Positions 11,201 to 23,500 are shown, counted from the first letter of the stretch. The stretch: 64,000 bases of DNA from Corbicula japonica (GCA_038501625.1 JAZAYU010000225.1:186001-250000); one strand, 5' to 3'. The notes: generated by a model from the letters alone, not told the origin. Numbers and translations: made by a program.

Positions 11201-13862
11201 ATTACTGTTAATAAGCAACTGGCACTTGGCAATTAGCTAATGGCATTTGGCAATTAGCAACTGGCATTTGGCAATAAGCAACTGGCATGTCACCGCCGAC
11301 TTTCCATAATAAATGTGTAAGTCTGGTGAATGTGTTTCGTGAGAACCAGCTTAAAATCCTATTACCTTTAACCTTTAGGAAATGAAAATATTCACCAACT
11401 GACGAAGAGCGCGGACTACACGCTGCGTATTGACATGCACGACTGGGGAGGAAACTTCGTTTTTGCTCAATATGAGCATTTCCAGGTCGAAAGTGAATGG
11501 GACCTGTATTCTCTGAAAGTAGGACAGTATAGCGGAACGGCAGGTGAGAATTTGGGGTAAAATACTAAAATAAAGAATGCAAATACTAAGTCTTAGAGCT
11601 CTTAAAAATAATAATTACAATCTTTAGTGTTAAATGTTTTACTTTTTTGAGTTTGGATCACCAAGCCTGCTCTACCCTTGGAGGTTTTATTTAAGTCGTT
11701 ATAGCTGAAGTGCCAAAAAGAATTCATTGCTTGGGTGTAAAACTCGTTATATATAACGTCAGACGTCTTGTTTTACAATTAACGACAGATAAGATTCGCT
11801 CAGAATGTGGCACATTACTGTCACCTTGGTAATTAAGTTGAATGATAAAATATGCAAACATGACTTGTCACTTGTTTTTGGAATCTTAGTATTCACTTAT
11901 ACAAATACGGATTTTTTTACTGGTGCTAATCCATTAGGTCCACCTTCTGCCAGCCCTTCCAAATATTCCCTTGCTTTCTTGTAAAACTGGTCACTGGTCA
12001 GTCACTGATATTATTCTACTGTGTGAAAAATTCAATCATTCACCCTCAAAATTGTAGTTCTAAAAATTCTAATTATATTAATATGGTTTTTTAAGGAACT
12101 TCAATTTTGACATTGACTTTCGCATATTTTGATAGTCTATGATAATAATATCAGACACTTGACACCATATTTTACAGGAACACAAGAGACTATTTGTAAG
12201 GGTTGACAGGGAGTGGGGGTGCCGCGGCTTCTCAAGCGCCAGTAGGATTGTTTTGTGTTACTGAAACACACGACTCGCACAAAGGCATTACGAGCCAGGC
12301 TTTGCGGGGCCGCTGACGGAGATAAGACCTCGCTCAGTTCTGTATTCAATTTCGTTTCACATAACATAACTAAATTCTTATCCCGGTAATGTTTGACATC
12401 TTGTATACTCAATGATTTCTAGTGAACTGCTACCGTACAGAAGTTGCATCTGTTAATAGAAAGCATTAAATAAAGAATGATCTGTTAAAAAAGGCCTTAA
12501 ATAATGCAGGTCAGGTTGTGTTTTGATCTACAGCCACATAATTTATGCAAGACCACTTTTACATGTACCAACATCGCCATTACCACCCTTCAAAGAGTGT
12601 CCGTTACCGATGTCATGCAGTGATTGTTACGCATTTCAGGGCTGCCCGATCAACCTTTTTTGGGGGGGGGGTTGTCCCGGCTAGCTCAGTTGTTTGCATC
12701 GCAAGAATTGCAGAGCTAGGCACTGTCGCCGTGACGGTGCGGGTTCGCTTCCATGTAGAGGCACTATCATTCAAACTTTTACAAAAAAGACCAACAACAA
12801 TGTTCTTGATTTCCCAACATGTTCAGTTCTAATTATGAAATAATCATTAAAATCCATTGGAAACCTCTGACATATCAAAGTAGGGGTAAATCAAGTCACA
12901 AAATCAGTATACACAATGAAGCCTTTGAACCTCATGCCTTTGAACGTCATTTCCCCTGTTGTTTTTTTTTTCGAAAATATCGCACGATTCTATGTTATGT
13001 TTATATTTGTCCAGGGGACTCGTTTCATTATCGTGAATCAACCCTGTTGTCGCACCATGGTATGCCATTTTCCACACCTGACCGTGACCAGGACTATTCT
13101 TTCATGAACTGCGCCGAAAAGCTACATTCCGGATGGTGGTTCAACTCCTGTTACAGGTATGTAACTTCGCTTACCAAGCAAGCCCTGCACGTACACAAAG
13201 TAAGTTAAGTCTACAATTACATAGCTGAGCGTTATGTATTTCAATTAGAATACTTGAAACGTTTATTAAAATCTCCTAGGCGGCCAGTATGATGTAAACG
13301 CAGCAAATCTGATTGTGATTGTAGGCGAAAATATTGTATTACTTATTAAATAAATATCAAAATGGTCGAGTGGGGATTGGGTGCAAAATATGAGTTGTTG
13401 TTGTTGTTTCGTGTTTTTGTTTCGTTTTTGTCGGTGATATTTCGTATATCTCCCAAATTCCTTCCATTCACAAATCGTGCCCAAGGTTATAAAACTGAGC
13501 ATGAAAACCAGTCTCAAATCTCAAGCATCTGATTGGCTGAAATGGCGACCAGTCGCCATTTCAGCCAATCAGATGCTTGAGGTTTCAGACTGGTTTCCAT
13601 GCTCAGTTTTATAACCTTGGGTACAGACCGCAAATGTCATACAGCTGTGCAATATTCGCAGTTCTTTGATTTCAGCTCTAATTTGAATGGAAAGTATCTA
13701 CCCAATGCATACGGTCAGCGAGTCTTAGGAGAGTCATATGGCGACCCAACCCTTGAAGGGACTGGAATCGAATGGTACCCTTACAGACATAGACAATACT
13801 CCATGCGTAGAGTCGAGATGAAAGTAAGGCCGTCAACGGCAACAGCAACAATGCTTGGCTAA
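8038..13862 (+). CDS. Secreted fibrinogen-related (FReD) protein, seven exons, 402 aa
   Basis: Exons: 8038-8274, 8537-8792, 9254-9319, 9856-10011, 11379-11543, 13015-13156, 13676-13862; total 1209 nt, open throughout. Residues 1-20 form a signal peptide (hydrophobic, ending ITSG). About 35-79 is a short coiled coil. About 80-164 is a Ser/Thr-rich, likely O-glycosylated stalk. About 165-395 is a fibrinogen-like domain: CKEAL at 169, FCEV with Cys197, [28 protein letters not shown], and the calcium-site region DRDQD (Asp316, 318, 320) between the Cys326/Cys339 pair. Cysteine number and spacing match the two conserved disulfides of the family. Such proteins (ficolins, tachylectins, mollusc FREPs) are extracellular lectins that bind acetylated sugars on microbes, often as oligomers. 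No immunoglobulin domain is present, so it is not a classic gastropod FREP. Fold sure; ligand inferred. Confidence 0.93.
8537..8792 (+). CDS. FReD gene exon 2: Ser/Thr-rich stalk
   Basis: Acceptor TTCTTTACAG at 8527-8536 follows a long GTT-rich tract. Encodes about 85 residues rich in Thr, Ser, Asn and Gln with NXS/T sites. I chose the donor GTAAGG at 8793: it gives phase 1 and is the only choice that joins exon 3 in the CKEAL frame. A GTTTAC donor five bases later would run into a stop in exon 3. Confidence 0.85.
9254..9319 (+). CDS. FReD gene exon 3: start of fibrinogen-like domain
   Basis: Acceptor TCTGTTTTCAG, donor GTAATT. Encodes [20 protein letters not shown], the canonical N-terminal edge of the domain with the first conserved cysteine. 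Phase 1 at both ends. Confidence 0.9.
9330..9780 (+). repeat. Dispersed repeat family A, copy in FReD intron 3
   Basis: A 300-450 bp interspersed sequence with landmarks TGCATGCAA, ATGAGAACCTGTTGGGCAAG, AACCCCCAGTGGCAAATTG and TGACATGAATATTTCACTTT. Other copies: about 5950-6200 (-), 20380-20700 (-), 28570-28960 (+) and 62990-63310 (+). SINE-like or other non-autonomous element; it has no ORF. Confidence 0.6.
9856..10011 (+). CDS. FReD gene exon 4: FCEV / WMVIQRR core
   Basis: Acceptor ATTATCAG, donor GTATGT, phase 1-1. Contains [29 protein letters not shown] and EFWLG, the family's most conserved block. Confidence 0.93.
10527..11310. mobile_element. About 780 bp foldback element in FReD intron 4
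   Basis: Ends are inverted: ATTATGGAAAGGCCGGCGGT near 10528 against CCGCCGACTTTCCATAAT at 11291-11310, with CGGTGACATG / CATGTCACCG just inside. Each arm is filled with short subrepeats of the type GCCAGTTGCTAATTGC (left, 10560-10690) and their reverse complement GCAATTAGCAACTGGC (right, 10950-11285). The middle is about 250 bp of unrelated AT-rich DNA. This is the layout of foldback transposons. Confidence 0.75.
11379..11543 (+). CDS. FReD gene exon 5
   Basis: Acceptor TTTAACCTTTAG, donor GTGAGA, phase 1-1. Encodes [29 protein letters not shown] and [12 protein letters not shown], all expected in order for the domain. Confidence 0.93.
11930..12246. repeat. Degraded copy of the 59155-59483 palindromic element
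   Basis: Shares with that element the ordered pieces GTCACTGATATTATTC, the ATTTTGA core, TTTCGCATATTTTGATAG, GACACTTGACACCAT, GTAAGGGTTGACAGGG and AAGCGCCAGT. It lies in FReD intron 5. Confidence 0.6.
12599..12772 (+). mobile_element. tRNA-derived SINE-like element, copy 1
   Basis: Contains a pol III A-box-like TAGCTCAGTTGT and, about 45 bases on, a B-box-like GGTGCGGGTTCGCTTCC. It is preceded by GTTACCGATGTCATGCAG and a G-run. The same order recurs at 14382-14545, and in reverse at 36712-36800. In FReD intron 5. Confidence 0.65.
13015..13156 (+). CDS. FReD gene exon 6: calcium-site region
   Basis: Acceptor ATTTGTCCAG, donor GTATGT; enters in phase 1, leaves in phase 2. Encodes [16 protein letters not shown] and [14 protein letters not shown], that is the Asp-rich calcium-binding stretch and the second disulfide. 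Confidence 0.93.
13480..13621. repeat. Palindromic hairpin family, full copy 1
   Basis: Left arm CCCAAGGTTATAAAACTGAG through CATCTGATTGGCTGAAATGG is mirrored by the right arm ending CTCAGTTTTATAACCTTGGG. Arms are about 68 bp with only a few mismatches and almost no loop. It lies in FReD intron 6 just upstream of the last exon. Confidence 0.85.
13676..13862 (+). CDS. FReD gene exon 7: C-terminal exon
   Basis: Acceptor TTTGATTTCAG, stop TAA at 13860-13862. Encodes [18 protein letters not shown] and [12 protein letters not shown], the typical end of the domain, followed by a short unique tail. A 142 bp palindrome sits about 55 bases before this exon. Confidence 0.9.
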
Positions 13863-14381
13863 TACGTTACCGAAATTTACCTCAGGGTTATTGGATATAT
13901 TTAATGTCGTTTTGGCAATAAACACAATGCAAATAAAATTAACGATCTTAGTATTGTATCTGATTTACATTCTATATTAAAATATTAATTTTCCATGAGA
14001 ATTACGTTTGTAAAAGCGTCTGAATTCGGTTTGCTCCCATATTTGATCAGAAATTATTCTTTCTATGCAATTACACAGCTAACGTTTAAAATTATTTTGC
14101 TCATTTGATTAATAAAATATGAAAAGCCAAACGGTAATGTCTCACTGATGAGCAACAGTATTTGAACGTCTCAGATGTTAGATGAAATTATCGGAATCAA
14201 AGAGTCTATAGGCATTTAAAATGGAGAAAAACCAACACTAAATGATTAAGAAAACTAGTTACCATGTTAATGCCATCAATCATCGTCTGAGAAACATTCA
14301 CAGTAGCGCTATTTATGCAGCGTGGCGGCCGTAAAATGTCTCCCCGTACGTATAGTCAGTACTGTTTTTACTAGACTAATC

Positions 14382-14545
14382 CGTTACCGATGTCATGCAG
14401 TGATGATAACGTATACTTTTTACGTATTTTTGAGGGGGTGGGGGGGGGGTTAGCTCAATTGGGTGCGTCATCAGAACGGAATTTCAGTTCTATACGCTGA
14501 ACCATGACGGTGCGGGTTCGTTCCCATGAAGAGGCATTATCATTT
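14382..14545 (+). mobile_element. tRNA-derived SINE-like element, copy 2
   Basis: CCGTTACCGATGTCATGCAG, a G-run, an A-box-like TTAGCTCAATTGG and a B-box-like GGTGCGGGTTCGTTCCC in the same order and spacing as at 12599-12772. Confidence 0.65.
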
Positions 14546-14830
14546 GTAAAACAATTATTCGTTACTGTCCAGGCCACAATGTCCAGAGTTGAAATTTCGT
14601 CGAAAACTTTCTTAAAAAGAAAACGGCATTATGTTCAGGTGTGTTATCATAGTCCAGGCACATGTTGGTGATAATCATTTGGTTCATATTTGGTGACTGA
14701 AAGTGCGCGACACAAACGGGATTTTTAAATAAATTTATTTCTATAATTATACAGTAATATAAAAAGATATGATCCCGAAAATAAATATAATATATTATGT
14801 TAGAACACTAAAATGTTTATAACAGCACTG

Positions 14831-14888
14831 AACCCAAGGTTACAACACTGAGCATAGAAACCAGTCTCAAATCTCAATTTATAACCTT
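14831..14888. repeat. Palindromic hairpin family, internally deleted copy
   Basis: Starts as a normal left arm (CCCAAGGTTACAACACTGAG, CCAGTCTCAAATCTCAA), then jumps directly to the right terminus TTTATAACCTTCAGCAC; the central stem is missing. Confidence 0.65.
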
Positions 14889-17446
14889 CAGCACTGGATA
14901 CATTATTAACAATCACATGCCACGGATTACTTCATCATGAGATAGCTTGTCTTATTTTCATAAATATAAGGTATAAACAATTGTAATGCACTATGTATAA
15001 CTTGACAGTCACGTGACAAAAGAGTTAATTTAGCTATGATTAGCCAGCAAAACTTTAAAACTTTTGATACCGCCAAGTTCTCTGTACGAATTAAGAATTT
15101 TGATCAATGGAAAAACAACAACAAAATCTCCCCAAGAATAATGCCAAGTTATATAAACCGGAAACCACGTGACTGCTTATCCATCAGTCATACACGATAT
15201 CAAAATAAAATTAACATTTTACCACTAAATATGAATAGGCAGAACATATACCAGTCAACCCTATCAGTGTCCAAACTGATATAACTGCAAACACTCGTTT
15301 TGAACTTTTGTGTTGTGGTTTGCTGGTATATTTTGATTGGCAAATAGTTAAATCGTGATGGTTTTAAAAATCCGTGGTTTCGAAACACAGGACATATAAC
15401 ATAAACATTACAATATATTTATCATATCACAGTTTGCGAAAATGAAACACATTTTTTTAAGTGTTGGTACGTAAAACATATCACAGCAAGTTATATACCA
15501 GTATTATATGTCATAAAAATTGGACATAACAACAGTAGAAATAATCAAGTTATGTAAAGTTATATCACCGACTCTTAGCCTATTCCTACAAAATGCTTAA
15601 AATTACCAAGCTCAGACGGTAACGAAGAATCGAACAAACAACACCAAGACGCATTTTCTTGTGACTTCCTCCGAATGATAAACATAAGCAGAGCAGTAGT
15701 TACCTCCCCGTACAAAGAACCATTCAGTTTTGACAAAGCCATTTTAATCTAAAAATAATGGTATTTATAGAGCTCTGTTTATGTAGGTGAAGTGATAAAG
15801 AGCTAAAACAACTGACTGTCAATTTTAAATTGTAGTTTTCTAAAATTAATTTCATGTTACAAATGTACTATCTGCGTTGTTTTGAATGTGGGTTGCATTA
15901 GCTAAACGTCCAAGAGATATCACTATAAAATAGTTAAAGAATGCTAACTAAAATGTCGCCATACTGTATTGCAAGCCCCTAATGCCTACTGGCGAACAAA
16001 AAGCCAGATTATACCGATATCAAATAATACACAGATTTTGCAAAATCATAACAAAGTAATTAAACGTTGAAGTAAAACATATGGACGGAATATATGCACA
16101 TGATTTGTTAAAACGTTATCACTTTTCCTAACGTATCAGCTGAAACAAGCAATAGAAAAAAATGAAAAGGCATATCGAGAATGACCGCATTCAAAAAAGC
16201 GCATCCTTAGCACAGCTAAACACTAGACAGGAAAAATTAGGGTGAGTTTATAATAAGATCTAACATGTAAATTGAATGCATTAAAAGATTATATTGTGGT
16301 AGCCTCACCAGGCTTTACAATTTAACATTATCTAACGAATATTTTCACAATTACTGTTAATATGTAAAGTGAATAATAATATACTGATGACCAATGTGTG
16401 TTCTAAAAATTGTACTAATGATTCACAATTTATCATGTACCAGACATTTATTAGTAACATGAATGATTTAATTTATGTGATGTACATTAAACTTATGACA
16501 GTTTATGATATAAGCAGCAGTACTAGAGAATTCGGAACTGAATTTTAACAGTATATCATTATTCAAAACAGTATGCAGCTCGCAAGTGACTTCAACGAAA
16601 CAAGAACCGTCATATATACTACTCAAACTTTGATGAGGACCACTTTTGTAATCGGTAACTTTACGCATTTGGATATTTTTACACTCGGGTTTCAGTTCAA
16701 TAATTCAACTTAACCGACTAATTCATCGGTTTTAGAAAATAGTATGTAAGTTTCATAAACCGTCCAAAATGTTAACTTAAACAATAATAATTACAAAATT
16801 AAAAAATAACCTTCATCAAAGTTCGCGTAAAATATCTATGAAAGACACATCAATAAACAAGAATTTTCTTACACAATGTGATATCACAGACATATTTTAT
16901 TTCATGGACGGATTTCCTTATACGTTTGGAAATTAATATAACTAAGTTAAACATTCGCTATATTTTTTTTAGTATCTTTTCATCGCTGTACTTCTAAGAA
17001 AACGTATAGAAATTATACACCGTTTTGGAAGAAGCAGAAAAAAATGGCCAGTGGAAAAACTACAAACTATCATATGATATGTATGAATCTGAATTTGTTA
17101 CCGAAACGTATGTATCGTAGCTAGGTGCTTCTTAACAGACGAAAACAAATTTTCGCAAATTCATTCGAAGTTTTTGAATTGCGTATTTTTAGAAGTAAAG
17201 CGACGTTTCATATGCTTGTATCGTTACGATCTCATCAAAATCATATAAAATTTTCTTTGTAAACAGTAATCTCTATTAGCTTTGTTCATAATTACGTAAA
17301 TTTCTAAAATATCAGTTATATCTACAGCTGTAACCCAGTGGGTTTTCGTTTATGTTCGTGTATTAATTGTTCCTGGAACGAGATAAACTAGCGTAGATTT
17401 TCAACTATTCGAACTTTTTCGTTTTAATTTGTTTGTCTTATATATT

Positions 17447-17551
17447 CTATTGTTCATTGTTGTGTTCTCGAAACTCCCTGTCACGCGCTCGAACCTCCTC
17501 CGCGAGGTCACCGCGTCCACTCTTCAGTAAGGCACTGCTTAGATGTGATAC
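17447..17551 (-). CDS. ZU5/DD gene exon 17: terminal coding exon
   Basis: Acceptor TTTGCAG, stop TAG at 17449-17447. Encodes VSHLSSALLKSGRGDLAEEV then RARDREFREHNNEQ, the last death-domain helix plus a short tail. Confidence 0.92.
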   Translation of the reverse strand, partial: VSHLSSALLKSGRGDLAEEVRARDREFREHNNEQ

Positions 17552-20500
17552 CTGCAAATGCATTGTAAAAATATTTTAAAATGTTGCAGTAAATTACAAT
17601 TTGTTAATATTGTTTTCTAACAGTCAGATGCTTTTGAGGCTAGAATTCACACTCTAAAACACTGTAATTCGAATCTGTTAATTTTTATTTTAACCACTCA
17701 TTCTGTGTTTATTCACAAGCCAGAAGTTTCACGAATTATAACAGTTAAACCCCAAGTGGCGTTCTCTCTATTATTTCTCACTGTTTACCGATTACCTTAT
17801 TTATATATAATATATAATATTACATAGTACCATGTGTATGCGTTCCTTCAAAAAATGAACCGTCAAATATTTTAAATCTAATTTTAACATAAAATCATTC
17901 GGTTTTATGCAAATAAGGTGTAAACATTCAGACAGTTCATAAATCGTTGGGAGTCATGTCGCACGGTTATTAACCCCTTTATTTTTATTTTACTATTTTA
18001 TTTTATTTTATCTAACTATTTGTTTTTGTTGAATTCGTCTTTATTTTTATCGTCCAGTTATTTCATTTTAATCTCGCAGCATGTGCACAAGTCAATTATC
18101 CTGTCTTTACTAATAGTGGTCTTAAATTTGATTTTCCCGCTTAACTCCTTTGAGCATGCGCACTTCTTGAATAGATTTTGAATGAGCGAGAGCTTTCTCG
18201 ACTAGTCGTTCGTCGACTCCTTTATTTTAATTTTCCTAGCGCTGTTGACCATATATTTACAGGTCCCATACACAATTACAGAATGACCTTGTCTGTAATA
18301 TCCACAAACATTTTCTGTAACATCCTTCATCGTTATTTTTAAATCTAATTTAGGTGCAATGATTTAGGAAATGTTATTGAAAAAATGTATGAAAAATGCA
18401 TTACCTTATCAACAGCTTTTGGAGTCTTCTTTAGCCATGTCATAAGCATATCAAACTTTGCATCTGTGTCAGTCTGCTCACCCACATTCATGTTCCGAAT
18501 AATAGCCTGGACTCTGGGTTTGCTTACGCCCAGATGACTTGCAACCTATATGAGATTTTAAAAGTAAATTCTGTAATATTTGAAAAGGTTAATATCCAGC
18601 GTTTCTCACACATACATGACTTGAAACTCTTATTAAAAATACACTGTACTGCTGATTCCATAAAAAGATGTTAAAAACGAACAAAATCTTATACTTAACA
18701 ACTATCTGACAATTGTACGAGCAAATTCAAATAAATAATTCTAACCAAGGAAGCAAGCTTAAAATATTCAATTCTAACCAAGAGAGCTTGAAATAAATAA
18801 TACTAACCAACGGAGCAAACTTCAAATGAACAATACTAAAACAAAGAAGAAAAACTTCAAATAAATAATGTTAACCAAGGATTTTATAAAAATTTTGAAG
18901 AACGAACCTGTTTCCATTCGTCTCCCAACTCCTCCGCCAGGATGTGCAAAAGTTCATCGTTTACCGGCTCAGTTGTAGTCCGTAAGGTGATAGGTGCTCG
19001 AACCACAGTTGAGTTTTGCTCCACATGATACTGAAATCCATTTAAACACATCAGCAGTGATATGCATGTTCATTAAAGCCCATTATTAATTAACTTTATT
19101 AAATAACTATATATACGTTATTAGCCCTATAAAAAAACATCTGCCACGTTCAATAACACGACGGCCTGCTTTATAACAGGGCCATCATCATTAACACTTT
19201 GTCGGCCCCGGGCCGAAATGTGTTATAGATATAAAGCCCGCATTTGAGGCAATTTGATTGGCTGATAAGGCAGGGCCGAAAAAGTGATAAAGATTTCAAC
19301 AAGAAACTCTAGGAAATGGCAGCCATTTTGTTTTAACTCTGTCTTTTTGTCGACGCTGACATTTTGCGTAACAAAATATACCGAATATTTATAAATTTAC
19401 AACGTGAAGATTAAAAAAAACACAAGCATTATCTGACTTGGATCAAATACTTGTGGTTATTTAAGAAAATTGTCAATAAATACGTGATTTGATATTGACC
19501 CTGTTATTTGTCCTGGGATCAGTCGTATTAGCCCGGATCAGTCGTATTAGCCCTCGGGCCAATACGACTGCCCTCTGACAAATAACAGGGCCAATATCAA
19601 ATCACTAATATAATGTCATATTGGCCCAGCAATTCAAATATTGGCCTAGCAATTCCCGTATTGGCCCAGTTTAGTCTTCATATGAATTTGATGATTCTAG
19701 TCCGATTTAAAAATGTCATTAATCAAGTGAATTCACATTTGCCATGTTATTGGGCGTCGGGCAGTCGCACTAGCCATCAGCCTTATGCCTCGGGAAAATA
19801 TGACTACCCTTGGCCTAATAACAAGGCCAATATGAATTCACTTGATTAATAACATTATATCAACAAGATCGATCGAAAAAAGTAACAATATTGTCAATTG
19901 TGTTCGACGGCTTTCATCTTGTATACTAGCTTAAAATATTTTTGCAATGCGTGAATAAATCATTTTATTTCACAAGACCATAGAAGAAGCAGTCCAGCCA
20001 ACCCCGAACTGGTTAACAAAAGCCACATTATTAAAATTAAAACTTTGTGAAGAAACTCTTTTTACCGATTGTTTTATGTGTTTACTTTACTATCTATTTA
20101 TCTAAGCCGACCTTACCTTAGGAATATTAATGGAAAGCTCACACATAAGTTCCTTCTTGTACTCGAAGGGTTCCTCGTGGTCCTCGACGGAGTCTCTCCT
20201 CTTCCTCTTTGTGGTTGGTTTAACCTTGTACTTTCTGAAAACCTACAGTATCATAAAAAGTAAAATATGCGTATCAGGGCAGGAGTTTATAAAACTGAGA
20301 TTGGAAACAACTCTCAAATTTCAAGCATCTGATTGGCTGAAATGGCGACATTCTCAGTTTTATTACCTTGGGACCAGGATTTGCTACTTTCAAAAGACAC
20401 AGCCTCTCCCCACACAGCCAAGAAGAAGAGAAAGAGAGACCATGGTTTATAAAGTGACCATTTTCAAAACAGACAACACCAATAATTAACAAAAATGAGA

Positions 20501-23500
20501 ACCCCAGGTGTTACTGCCTTGAAATAATTTGCCACTTGGGGGATTTAAACCAGGTTCTAGGGAGCACCAACCTCACACTTGCCCAAACTGGTTCTCATAT
20601 GAACAAAAAAGTACAAGTTGTCTTGGTAAAAACACTCTTACCCACCTATCAACTGGACAATGTTGCATGCAAAAGCACACAAACATACAAATCATGAAAG
20701 GTTAAAGCAGTGTGAAGTAAAAGAGCAGGTACTTAAAATCTTACAGGGATCAGAGCCCCTGGAGTTTAACGACTTTAAGCATCTAGGCCAAATAAAAATA
20801 ATGAGTTTGGATACCAGTCTTTAATACCAAGCGTCTTAATATATGCTGCAATGGAAACAAGTCATTTCAGCCGAATAGAAGCTTGAGATTTGAAACAATA
20901 AATAATAAGCGTGTATATTTTCAACAAAGAAAGAAACCGGAACTATTTTCCCGGAATCATACTGACGAGCTAAGTGAAATGTAATTAAAAAGAAAATTGA
21001 ACGCGTTTTAAAAATTACCGTTTTAAACTTTTAGCTGTTTAGTTTTCACGGGATGGTACAAACATATAGATTTTGTATATTTTTCACATAGTTATTCAAA
21101 GATAACAAGTGTTAGGTTTCGTCTTCTGAATTTAATATATATATTTAATATTTAATCCAAAGTTTAAACATATTAGTTCATAATAAAAATTCCAACTTCA
21201 TGGTAGTATGATATCATTTCTAAAATTACCAATAGACATGCTCAGTACAAGCGGGCCGAAAAATATACATATTTATTATGTTAGGTGGCCTTCAAAGTTC
21301 CATTTTCATATGCCCTCAAACCAATTTCAGTAAATTCAGTCTTTTAGCCAAGTGTAAAAGGTTTCATGATTTTTAAATTCATTTTAATAATAAACTAAAT
21401 CGAAGTAGAAAACTTGAAGACTCATCCAATCTCTGTTCTTATACAGGGTGATCCATAATATGTGATACCCTTTTGAAATTTAAGGATGTAAACATCATCA
21501 AACATAGGCATACAATTTTTACATAGTAATAATCTAGAGGCTATAAAGTTTTGTTTGATATACAACACACCGTACTTGGTTAAGAAATGCTGTCGGTATA
21601 TCCAAATAATATTTTAAAGAAATGTTCAATGTGACGTCCATTATGGTGATTATGACGTCAAGTCTTTTCTTGATGGCACAAACATTATTAAATTTCAAAA
21701 GGGTATCACGTATTATGGATCACCCTGTATGATTATGAAGATTTATACGCATTATACGACATTTTGGAATAGAGAATAAAATAACGAATGGAAATACTAC
21801 AATGTATTTCATGTTCTGTATTGACTATCTAATTTAGTACCAAAACGAGATGTATTTTAGTTAAGTGTTTTTAAAGGAGATAATGAGTTTCACAATGAGT
21901 TAACTTCTTTCTTTTGTGGAAGCGACGATCCATTTGACACGGTAATGTCAGTTTTACCTCAGACTCAGCCGGAGATAACATTGAAGAAACTAAAATGTTA
22001 ACTTTAAATGTCATGTAAAGGACGTTTAAATCACTAGAAATGAGTTTTAAAAATGCTGCAAGCAGCATTTAGATCACAGTTTTTGTATAAGACGTATATT
22101 CTTAAACATTAAGATCTTCACATGCAAAAGTAAACAGACGAAAAGCAAATCTGCTCAAATATATCGTAAGACGTTTTAGAAGTATGTCTTCTTAAAAGTA
22201 CAGCGACAATAATGTATTATTATTCTGTCAGTGCATTACCTCGACCACCCCTCTATAGACAGGGAAGTTTTTCTGTAAGTACTTGTCAACTTCACAGGCA
22301 TAGAACTCCTTCTCTGACTTCAGGTTAGAGTTATACACAAACTGGATACCTTCCTCGTTTGTATTCTTTACATTGCCACGAAATCCAACCTCAATAATAT
22401 CTCCTTCGTTGATACTTAGCACCTAACATGGAGAAAGTTGTATGATATTTGTTGGTTTCTACACATTTTTTGGATGATACTTGTCTTTGTATTTTTACTG
22501 TTATACCACTACTGTTTGTCGGGATATATTTATCTATTTGTCGAATGAAATTACAAATGTAAACTGTTCGCGCAGTTCGTATGTCTTTGAAATGTTCGGC
22601 AATATGTTCCGACATTGTCAATAAGTTGGACGATCGTAAGCTTGGTAAATAGTCGGTCTTAAACAGGCGCAAAGGAGCGATTTAAACATTACGGCCGCAT
22701 AGCAATGACATGCCCATTTAATAATTTACGTGTTGTATAGTACAATTACTTATGTTATTGGTGTATATTAAACGTTTAAATCATCGGAAATGGGTATTAA
22801 AATGCTGCAAGCAGCAATAAGATCACAGATGATTAATAGGACTATATTCTTAAACATTAAGATTTTCACATGCAAAACTGTAAATTTAACTGTACATTAA
22901 AAATAGTTAAACATGATAAAATGTCATGTAAATAATTCTCCGACTGCTAACGTCTGTGTTTGTACCTGGCTGGGTTCCGGCCCGTCGTCATACCCGTCTT
23001 GAGAAAGTTTTTTCAATGTTTTCTCCGTCTGAGTCTGAGGTACAACTGACATTACCGTGTCAAACGGATCGTCGCTTCTACAATAGAAAGAAGTAAACCC
23101 ATGGTGTATCAACTGGCATTACAGTGTCAAACGGATCGTCGCTTTTACAATAGAAAGAAGTAACTCATTGTGGATCCACTGACATTACCGTGTCAAATGG
23201 ATCGTCGCTTCTACAATAGAAAGAAGTAAACTCATTGAGGTACAACTGACATTTCCGTGTCAAACCTATCGTCGCTTCTACTACAGAAAGAAGTAAACTC
23301 ATTGAGATACAACTGACATTACCGTGTCAAATGGATCGTCGCTTCTACAATAGAAAGAAGTAATCTCATTGCGGATCAACTGACATTACAGTGTCAAACG
23401 GATCGTCGCTTCTACAAAAGAAAGAAGTAAACTCATTGAGGTACAACTGACATTACCGTGCCAAACGGATCGTCGCTTCTACAATAGAAGGAAGTAAACT

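Larger units (their letters stand above)
13863..17446. other. Intergenic between the convergent genes
   Basis: Contains a SINE-like copy (14382-14545) and a half palindrome (about 14831-14888), otherwise AT-rich DNA. Predicted short ORFs (15036-15284, 15200-15388, 16468-16668) show no domain or splice context. 3' UTRs of both genes must lie here, but I could not place a confident poly(A) signal for either. Confidence 0.5.

Noticed and set aside
12676..12772. Functional tRNA gene
   Set aside because: A and B boxes are present but no consistent cloverleaf or anticodon arm could be drawn; three similar copies point to a SINE.
22391..22672. 93-codon minus strand ORF overlapping exon 13
   Set aside because: A different frame from exon 13, lying mostly in intron 12; no domain.
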